Below, piece after piece: positions 55,423 through 64,000 of a DNA stretch of 64,000 nt. The notes under the pieces were generated by a model. That model made no database searches. It worked only from the letters and a program-made list of their open reading frames with translations, and was not told the DNA's origin. The translations under genes were made by a program, and so were the position numbers. Within the stretch, counting starts at the first letter, position 1. Each line of letters opens with the position of its first letter. The stretch lies in NCBI GenBank assembly GCA_002197995.1, contig NGZR01000002.1, positions 310,001 through 374,000 of the forward strand. Reading direction: 5' to 3'. The stretch comes from Gaeumannomyces sp. JS-464 (lineage: Eukaryota; Ascomycota; Sordariomycetes; Magnaporthales; Magnaporthaceae).

Positions 55423-56734
55423 CTTGGGCGATGTGGCACCGCGAGGAAGGAAAGGGGATCTACAAAAAGAAGACAGAGAAGGTCGGGATGGAGCAGTGAC
55501 CGCTGATCAACACCGTCCAGTCGCTCATGGAGGCGAGGAGGATCAGCATCTTTGCGTTCTCGGCAGGAAGCGATGGCCACGATATGTATATTCCCGGGAG
55601 CCAGACAGGTCACCACGAAAGCGGGGAGCAGGCGACCGCAAACGCAGGGGCAGGGCGCTGGATACCAGATGTAAAACCTCTGCACGTCGATCGCGGCTAC
55701 GGCAAGCATCCTTCGACCAGGGTGCGGGCGCCGCCTGTCGCCGCAAAGCCTCCCTTCAACCGTCGGGTTCAGCCCTGCGCGATTCAGGGGGTCACAGCGC
55801 TGCCGGACCCTGCCAAGTCGCTGGACGCCATCTGGAACTCGGCTGGACGACGAGTCATGAGACTGGCTTCATGTTTTTTGGTGCCCAACAAGCGAGTCGA
55901 TTTGCGATTTCGCATTATGGCAACGCGTGCAATTGAGGCATTTGCCAGGCCGGCAGGCATGCTCTCGAGAGGCAGGAGAGCCAACATGATCAGAGGGAGG
56001 CAAAGGCTGAGCAGGTCAGTGTGGGTGGGATTGATCCTGTTGGTTTCAATTTGGCGTGGAGGAAACATCAAATCAAATTGATGGCCAGGGAGCCGATGCG
56101 GCTCAGGCCCCTAAAATTGGCACGTTGGGGCTGTGGGGTCTGGTGCCTTGCCCCGTGCCCACCTGTGCCGCAGCGTGTTGCCCTGTCGTCGCTGCTGAGC
56201 CGCGCCAAGATCAGGCCCCACACCAGTCAAGGTCAGACAGATTTTTGGTAGACCCGATTGTGTGCCCGCCGGACGCAGGCTCAGCCTCGCAGCTGCACAA
56301 TGGATGTTGGTGATGCGCCGTCCCGTGTGTCCTGCGCAGAGTGCTGCGATTTCTCCTCACTCTGCATTGCAGGATGGATGTTGGTTCGAGATGGCGTTTT
56401 CAGGGATCCAGTTGGGGCTGGGAATGCGCTCCTGCCAACTCCAGCTGCACAGGGCTGTGTTCCCGAAATAGAGTTGGGCCACCCACTGCAGGGAAGGCGG
56501 GGCTCGGTCACGTGAGAACGCGCCACCACGCCGTGCCGTCCAAAGAGAACGCGCCAATACAGTCCAGGCACCAACAGTGGCTCGCGCGGGGCGCTGAGCC
56601 CATCCCAGGCAGACGCCGTCCCGTCGCTGGAGGTGCCCTTCGTCGTCTCGGACCACGCGCGACGTCCATCGCCAGCATCCCAGAGCAAGAACAGCGCCAC
56701 CAAGCAACGGAAATAACAGCCTCAATCGCCCAAG
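55423..56734. other. Divergent promoter region
   Basis: This stretch lies between the GPI protein (-) and the F-box gene (+). No gene is recognised. Confidence 0.45.
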
Positions 56735-58189
56735 ATGCCGTCAATCAGTGACATGCCCGCCGAGATCATCATCAAGATCTCGCGCTCCCTCACCACCCAG
56801 GAGCTGGGCAACCTGCGCCTGGCCAACAAGCGCACCGAGGCCGCCACCTTCAAGCCCTTCGCCCGCGAGTTCTTCCTCAAGAAGCAGTTCATGTTCACCG
56901 AGTCCAGCCTGCAGACCCTTATCGACATCTCGGAGCACCCCCAGTTCGGCCCGGAGCTGTCGCACCTCGTGCTGGGGTTGGACGGCTACCCAGAGGGCTA
57001 CCCAGCCGAGCTTCCCTATAACGGCCGTGCCAGCGAGGACCAAATCGTCGAGCTCACAACCCGCCGCAGCGCCCAAAAATGCCTGCTGGCAAGCGGGCGT
57101 CGCCGCGACGACATGCTCGCTCACGCATTCCAGAGGCTCCCTGGCCTGCAAACGGTCGGCATCCGCGACTTTTGCTCCCACACGCGCAACCGGACCGCGG
57201 TGCATGGCGCAGCTACGGCTCCACCACCAGAGAGGCCATCGGCATACCCCTGGACATGGGCTCCGCCACCAGTCCGAATGCCACTACGGCCTTCCCCATC
57301 GTCATCCAGGCTTTGGCCAGCGCCCAACGCGCAGGTGTCGACGTAGAGGTTATCCTTCGGTCGCGCCATGAAGGCCTCACTGATGCCGCCTTCGCTCTTC
57401 ACTCATTCAGCCGCGACCAGACTCTTCCCGTCGTCAAGGGTCTGCGGAAGCTGCACCTTGACGTCCGACTGGACACCTACGACACCGTGAGCCTCCCTAA
57501 CGGAGCGGCCCACGACAATGAAAAGGATTCGTGGCTGCGCACGAGTCACCTCCAGACCTTTCTCTCACACGCCTCCAGCCTTGAGTGGCTACGGTTGAAC
57601 TTTAAGCGCGGCGATCCGCTACAGCCCAGGCTTCTACTGAGCTGGATCGCCCTCCCAGCCTCGGCGCCCACGCCTGTGCCCGGCACTTCATCGCCCAGCT
57701 CAAGAAACTGGACCTCGGCGAGGTTTCCATGAGCCGAGCCATGTACTGGAACGCGATCAAGAAGTTCAGGGACACGCTTGAGGCCTTGAGTCTTTGGAAC
57801 GCCAACATCTGCATTTCCCCAGCCCACTACGAGGACAGGATAGACCAATGGACGCAACTCTTCAAGCAAATCGCTGGCCTCCCACACCTCAAGGAGGTCA
57901 CTCTAGGCAGACTCAGGGTATCTCCCGAATACAGCTACGTGGGTCCCTGGGCGGAGCCCCCCTCGGCCTTGGTATTGCGGGCGTGAGGGAGACTCATTAT
58001 CGCGGGAGGTGTTGGCGACTTCTCCAGCAGTTGGCCACACATGCGCATATTGATTGGGACCTCCTGAAACCCATATCTGCACACCCTGGCGCAATCGACG
58101 ACGACGAGAGTGACGAGGATGGCAACGACGAAGAAACAGACGAGTTCCAAGATGACGATGACGACGACGCCATGGACGAGGATGCTTGA
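56735..58189 (+). CDS. F-box protein, frame-broken
   Basis: Probable substrate adaptor of an SCF ubiquitin ligase. The F-box is at residues about 1-45: MPSISDMPAEIIIKISRSLT then TQELGNLRLANKRTEAATF, followed by the usual fungal linker FMFTESSLQTLIDISEHPQF. The rest reads as a variable, Leu-rich C-terminal domain (LPVVKGLRKLHLDVRLDTYD, FLSHASSLEWLRLNFKRG, IAQLKKLDLGEVSMSRAMYW) and ends in a very acidic tail (DDDESDEDGNDEETDEFQDD). Frame changes are needed near 57200, 57640 and 57960; a base is probably missing at each. Start ATG 56735 is well supported. Length after repair is about 480 residues. Confidence 0.68.
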
Positions 58190-61035
58190 TGGAACGGCCA
58201 ATAACATGCAGCTTTCCCTGCCCGTAATCCCGCTGTCACGAAGTGCCTTCCGCCGGGTGATGTCGGATGCCGGATGTCGGACCGGACACGTACCAAGAAC
58301 TGAATGAGAAATGATATTGGACCTGCAAGGGCTACCCTGAAGCGACGAGGACGTTGCAGATCGTGGCCTGTACGGCGTGAGATTGAAGCCAGCCAACCAT
58401 ACGCACGACAACAAGTCCTTGTTCTTGTCTTGTTCTTTATCACTTTCACTCCTAATTGGCTTGGATACAATATTTGTAAAATAGCCGTAGCTTTTTGCCT
58501 CCTGTTTTGCCGTTCCTTTTCAAAAGGCAGGAATCTTGGATGTGCGTGTCTCAGGACTGTTGCTTCGCCGGGCCAACCTCAAAGATCCAAATGTTGCTTA
58601 AACCCTGGCTCCCAACCAGCCCACCTGCCCATGAGCTAATCACCAGCCAAAAGACGCCATTGCCGGCGGCCATGCTTGAAGATTGTTTCGGGCATGCTAA
58701 CCCCGAACAAAACCCGAGCATTGGACATCCGGTTCAAAGATTCTCAGCAACCCTGTGGTCTCTAACCCATGCTCACATAAACCGCAGGCGATAAATGTCT
58801 GGCGACACAATGGAAATAGCACGGTTTGCCTTTATGGCTTTATGGCCCGGGGGCTGCATGGCTGCTGCACGATGATCATTTTTCCAACCCAAAACTCCAG
58901 AAATGATCAACTCTTTGTGGAAAGAAGAGAGTAATTACGATAACCAACCGCAAAGAAGGCAGGATGTATTATGCGTGGCAGCGACCGATTGCAAGCCGAA
59001 TTGATCAAAACACATAACAAGTGCCAAAAATGGAGCTAAAATAGCGTTGCTGATTCAAAGTCTTTGCAAAGGCTTTTGCACTCCTGTCGACGGGACGCCC
59101 CAGCTGCTTTGGAGCTAAAAAGTTGAACCCGGGTTCCCACTCTTTCACGGGACCCGAGGCAGCGCCCATTCCACAATGCACCACCCCTCCGCCGCGCGGA
59201 CCCTGGCCGGGGAGAAAGCCGACGCCAGCCAGGCAGAAGACATCATCCAGACAGCGACAGCACGGGGGGGCGGACATAAAGTTCTCCCGTGGGGGCTAAA
59301 GCTACCATGTCCGTCGATGCTCGCTTCAAAAAAATTTTTAATTTTTTTTTCTTTGGCGGGGTGACGTGCCTGCTCGCGGAGAGCCACTGTGCAATGCCCC
59401 CCGGCACCCCGACATGCCAGCCACAGGCAATGGTTTTCGGCCCCTTATCGTACGTAGAGCCTAGAGCCTGGAGTCTGTTGGCTCGATGGCGATTACCGGA
59501 CTGGATGGAGCACATACAGCAAAGCAAGCATTCGGATCCATCTGCGCCTCCGTTCGCCCGCAAACGACATGCAGCACCCCTCGCACTTTGCAGACCGGAG
59601 TGGGGGGGCCGCCACCCGCAGCAAGATAGCTTATCCAGGGCCTGTGTTTTGCCTCTGCCAGGTCCGGGGGCGATGGGTGGCCTCTATTACATGGACCCGA
59701 CGGCAAACGGCAAGGAGAAGAAAAACAAAACAAGCCGACTGGTTCAAAATGTGTAACCCCCAGGTGCTATCCCCACAGGGAACCGTGGGAGCGTCAAAGT
59801 CTGCGTCCGGATGGGGGGCGGCGAGACTTTTTTGCGTGCCATGCAGCAAAAAAAAAAAAAAAAGGCCAGCCCCAGCCCTGGAGGGGCGCGCGAGGGCTCC
59901 GCCATGCATGCGACGATCATTTGCCATTTGCCTCATAGCATCAAACTCGAAGCCCCATCATCCCGGTCCCCGGCCCCCGGCCCCCGTGCCGGTGACAGCG
60001 CCATCCCGGTCTGTTCTACCCACCCACACGGCGCCGATGGTGCCGGGCTGACGACGACGCTCCTGCGGTTAATTTTCCAAAGGCCTGTGTCCACCCGCGG
60101 CTGGGGATACAAGGTGCTCAGTAAGCATAACACCCATTTCTAAACGAGATGGCCCTCCCAGGCCAGCTAGAATGACATGCATGGTCGCCGGGGGAGCCTG
60201 AATCTTTGCTCTTTTCCCCCTCCTCATTGTTTCGAAGAAGCGGGAGACCTGTGTCGAATCGGGAAACAAAGCAACATTCACGGGTTGGGTCGTCTTTGGA
60301 TTGTGCTGTGCCACACTGACCGTTTTCCCTGCCTATGAAGTATTTGTGTTTGTTTTTTTCTTTTTCTGTCTTCTCTTTTGCCCGTGCCGCCCGCACGGTG
60401 GGTGGAGAGGGAGGGAGCCCCCTTGGTCTTTTTGTTACTGTCGGTTCCCAAAGACTGGCGTGTTGACTCGGGTGCCGGACGCCCAGGCAGGGGATTTTCA
60501 GCACTAGCGGGCCGTTTTGCAGTGCACAAGAGAGATAAAAACACGGAGAGGTAAGAGGAGCCGAGCTGGCGACCCCCTGAGGCAACGGAACATCAGGCTG
60601 CGGGCATTGAGGAATGCACACAGGTACCCTATTTAGCCCCGTCGCTCGGATAACGGGGACATGTAACGTCGGTGAAGGGGACGTGGGTAGACGGCAGACG
60701 GGGGGGACCCTGGGGGCGAGTCAGGTCAGGTGATTGAAGGCCGCTGTGTGAGGGCATTTTGATGCTTGAGGGTGGCCGCGCTGGCTGAAGGTACCGTCCA
60801 GGGTGTTCATGCTGCTATGCGCAGTTCAGAGCCCGCTATAACGTGATGGCAGTTTGGATATGGCTAGGATGGAGATGATGGGGATGTCTCAGATACCGTT
60901 ATTGCTGCTGGTGCTGCTGGCGCGACGGATCACGTACCTCGGTACCTTTTGACAGGCAACACTGCTCCACGGAACGTGCCGAGCGTTGGGCAAACTCGGT
61001 GCTGCATCCCCACCCAAGGCTCGTGTTCACCGCCG

Positions 61036-61066
<31 letters not shown>

Positions 61067-64000
61067 AGAGACCGCGATGGCCTCTCGGGCGAGCCACAGG
61101 CCGGCGGACATTGGGGCCGCGAGCGACGGCGACTGGCCAGCCACCACCCCGGGCAGAGCGCGCTCACCGATGTGGGGACGGAACCATACAAACAGTCGAG
61201 CGCTACAGACACACCTGGCATCCGAGGTGGGCTGTTCGGGGTGGGCTGCGAGCCACGCGACAGGCTGGCCTCGCCTACGCAAGAGGCAAGGTCCGTCAAA
61301 TGCCCACAGTCTTCCAATTTCCAGAACGAAACGGCGATGGTGGGGCTCTCTTCTTCCATTTTCCTTCTGGGCGGGGCAAGTGCAGGCAGTGCAGTGGGTG
61401 GGGCCCGTGGGGCCGCAAATGGGGCGAGCAGACCAGACACGCACCTGCTTTTATTCCGTGCCAACGTCTCAAATGGGCGCTGATGCATGCCAGACAGACA
61501 TTGTGCAATACCACGGGATGCCATACGCCGGCCCTGGTCCGAACAAAACACCCAAAAGCCCCATCCGTCGTCGTCATCTCCCCCCTGGCGATGAGGTTTG
61601 GAACAGATTGCCTGCGTTGGGAAACCTTGCCAGCGTCCGTGCTGGTGCGCGGTGGTGTTGGCCAACTGGTTGAATGACTCTGCACCCTGAGGCGCTGGGA
61701 CAGGGCCTGGCGGTGCGAGACAACGCAGCAGCAGCCCGAGGCCGAAAAGCCCCGGGGCCGCACAGCCAAGTCACGACGATACGGTCAAAGCCTTACTCAC
61801 TCCCTCCCTCCAGGGGGGTCTCCACCGGCCGATCTCGGCTTCCCTCGAACAGAACTGCCGAAAAGGGGGAGGGCAGACGAGGATAGTTTGAGTGCTCGCC
61901 TCGTTTTTGTGGTCGGACCTTTTGATGCCTCGGCTTCCGTTGGTGCGCGCCCAGCCTCGTTCAATTGCCCAGAGCGGGTGTCTGCTTTTGGCGATAGCGC
62001 CCCATTGAAGCCGGTGAGGGCGCGGGGAAGGCGGGGTGGGGTTGTCGTGGCCGTGTCGACACGGCGGGCGGGCGCGGAGCACGAATTTGAAAATGCAAGC
62101 CCCCGGATATTTTTTTAATTTTTTTTTTTTTAATCGGGCAGGTCGGTGTGGCGCGGGCGTGGGATGGCGCCGATAAGGACGGACGCTTTGTGCTCTTTTA
62201 CGTCACGGGAAAAACACTCGAGCCCACGTCGCCGGCCTCCAGGCTGGTGTTAGTTGCATGCATCTTTCCCACTTGTTGTGGTTGCAAATGCTACGCATTT
62301 CTACAACCGGTGAGGAGTTTGGAGCCAGTGGGCTTGGACACGCCCGCCGATCGCCCTGTTTATCCCACCCGCCGAGGCCAGCAGGGTCACTCACCGAGAT
62401 TCCAGAATGCAACATGCACACTCTCGTCTGCCTGCTTCGGGGACCTCCCCGCCTGGGGCGACGCTGTTTCCTCGGCGCTGGCTGGCACGCCGCGCCGACC
62501 TCCCGGCCCGGGCTTTAGGGCTTGGCCACCGGTTTCGCGGATGGGCGGCATGGAACCGGCTCGTTTTGCGACCTTCCTCTTTGCGTTTTTGCTTCGAATG
62601 CGATAGTGTCAATACACAATACATTTGCCAAGGCCATCCGTCATGTGGCCGCTTTGGTTGGCGGTCGGGTTTTGCTGGCACTGCACCTTGGACCAACTGC
62701 ACCGCGAAGCTGACAACTGTCAAAGCTGTCAGATCGCCTTGGCGCGCCCGTGCCGTGCCAGCAAAGTCTCGCTGCGGGCCGCACGCATCACAGCCGCACC
62801 GCCCCTGCTCGCTCGCCCATCCTCCCCCGCCTCTTGTCAGACGGGCGGAGTTGCTGTCAAACCGCCGTGCGTGCCGTTGAACCCGTGCTCCCGCCCAGAA
62901 ACAAACCGACCGCCCCACCTGACACGTCGGGCGCGCACGCTGCCATTCAAGCTAGCAAATCGGACCGCCCCTAGCCAGCCGCCGTCGTTTTTGATGTGAT
63001 GAAATGAGGGTTTTCTGGATTGTGATGTGATGATGCACGACGAGGGAAGGGGGGAAGAAGAAGGAAAAAAGAAAAGAAATGGGGTTTCCCACCAATCGGT
63101 TTGGAAGAGATTGCGGTAAGCAATTGATGGGGAAAAGAGGAGACAATCCAATGAATGGCTCGCGATATTAGCGCGGTGCTGAGCGCACATCCCCGCCCTG
63201 CGTCCACCATTAGAACCCAGCCCGAGATCGCAGTATGGCGCTAGCGCAGTTTCGCGCCCAGGAGGACGCACTTGACTGCTTTTATGCCCGACCTGCACTT
63301 CCAATCGTCTTTCCGACGCAGGGTCACAAGCCTGCACGCACTGGTTGATGCACTCATTTCTTATCCGTTGGCGACAGCCAGCCACGCCGGCTTTCCTTTT
63401 CGAGAAACCGGGGTGGTTGGGAGGGGGCCATGGCCGTTGCTCCGGCCTGTGCTGTGTTCAGTCGTGTGCATGTCCACCCAAGGAAAGGGCATTGGATGGC
63501 AGGCAGCGACAGGCAGCAGCAGCTCCTTGCTCTCGTCCACCTGTCTGGCACATCCTCATCACGCCCAGGGCTAACCTCGACCCAGATCGTCCCAAAGCCT
63601 TGTCGCGTCGCCGACCAAAGCACGTATGGACCTTTTAAGCGCCGAGACAGGGGGGCTTCCGCGTCCGGCTCGCAACATGTGACGGGTTTCCCATGCGGGT
63701 GATTTCTCTTCGGGCCCGACGTGCCCTGGCCACATACACGCTAGCTGCCTACCTGCCTAGGTTGTTGCTTTCGGATTAGTTTTGCGATTATGTTTTTCCA
63801 TTTTTTATTATTCTTATTTTCTTCCAACCCCTTAGCCTACCAGCCACCTCCGACCCCGACTTCCCCGAGCAGACTAACATGGGCACCACGATCGCGGCGG
63901 AGTCTTCCTCCCGCAGTTGATCTGCACCCGTAAAATTGTGGTCATTTTTAAGTAGATCGCTGTGCGGTACTTTTCTAAAAAATGCCAGGTTCGATGTGCC
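58190..64000. other. 5.8 kb without recognisable genes
   Basis: No conserved protein, tRNA or rRNA was found in either strand. Frames up to about 240 codons exist but overlap on both strands, as expected by chance in GC-rich DNA. Scattered A/T runs (59326-59350, 59850-59864, 62107-62132) and a CCAG microsatellite are present. The last 300 bases turn CT- and T-rich, like the promoter of a gene to the right of the window. Long untranslated or noncoding transcripts are possible but not shown. Confidence 0.45.
61036..61066 (+). repeat. CCAG microsatellite
   Basis: About seven perfect GCCA/CCAG units in tandem. Confidence 0.9.

Noticed and set aside
61036..61066. CRISPR-like or array-like repeats
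   Set aside because: It is a simple CCAG microsatellite without spacers, in a eukaryotic genome.
60899..61665. Overlapping frames of 180-240 codons on both strands
   Set aside because: They have no domain, contain simple repeats (CCAG), and stop-poor GC-rich DNA explains their length.

Overview
The window looks like nuclear DNA of a filamentous ascomycete (Pezizomycotina, most likely a Sordariomycete). The evidence is GC-rich coding sequence, many short GT-AG introns of about 50-150 bases, pyrimidine-rich leaders, a HET-domain protein, an AA9 copper monooxygenase, a DUF6604-like protein, a Kgd4/MRPS36 protein and eukaryotic tRNAs, one with an intron. I see no bacterial, viral or clear transposon genes.

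Layout. 0.4-8.8 kb: a broken secreted GMC oxidoreductase, an intact secreted GH16 endo-beta-glucanase (+) and a nine-exon MFS sugar transporter (-), together a plausible carbohydrate-use patch. 10-12 kb: DNA 3'-phosphatase/5'-kinase. 12.8-14.3 kb: truncated FAD-linked oxidase. 15.7-17.9 kb: a second MFS sugar transporter. 18.5-20.4 kb: a Cys-rich ORF and a heavily frame-broken S58 (DmpA-type) aminopeptidase. 20.6-22.1 kb: ankyrin protein (-). 24.7-26.2 kb: an acidic orphan protein whose 3' end dissolves into degenerate tandem repeats. 26.7-32.1 kb: housekeeping block of ERG19, a RUS/DUF647 protein and cytochrome c heme lyase (-). 32.8-34.7 kb: tRNA-Ala and Kgd4/MRPS36 (-). 36.5-39.0 kb: DUF6604-like protein, broken. 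39.5-40.1 kb: secreted Pro-rich protein (-). 41.7-43.3 kb: HET protein (-). 43.7-44.0 kb: haloacid-dehalogenase remnant (-). 44.7-46.7 kb: amino acid permease. 47.3 kb: tRNA-Thr. 48.0-48.9 kb: membrane-anchored cupin. 49.1-50.0 kb: AA9 monooxygenase (-). 51.5-53.3 kb: M20 carboxypeptidase S. 53.6-55.4 kb: secreted, probably GPI-anchored protein (-). 56.7-58.2 kb: F-box protein. 58.2-64 kb: no gene recognised.

The genes do not form one pathway. Extracellular polysaccharide attack (GH16, AA9, perhaps the GMC enzyme) with two sugar transporters and an amino acid permease fits a saprotroph or plant-associated fungus. Sterol synthesis, DNA repair, cytochrome c maturation and 2-oxoglutarate dehydrogenase assembly are core functions.

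The main caveat is that at least eleven genes are interrupted by single-base frame changes, usually in short runs of one base and often in compensating pairs, while neighbours are intact. This may be sequence error, gene decay, or both; the FAD oxidase and dehalogenase also lack whole domains and are probably real relics. I found no convincing new multi-gene system. The most unusual items are the repeat array after the acidic ORF, a possible mitochondrial alternative start on the DNA kinase/phosphatase, three CPV motifs in the heme lyase and a 14-base microexon.
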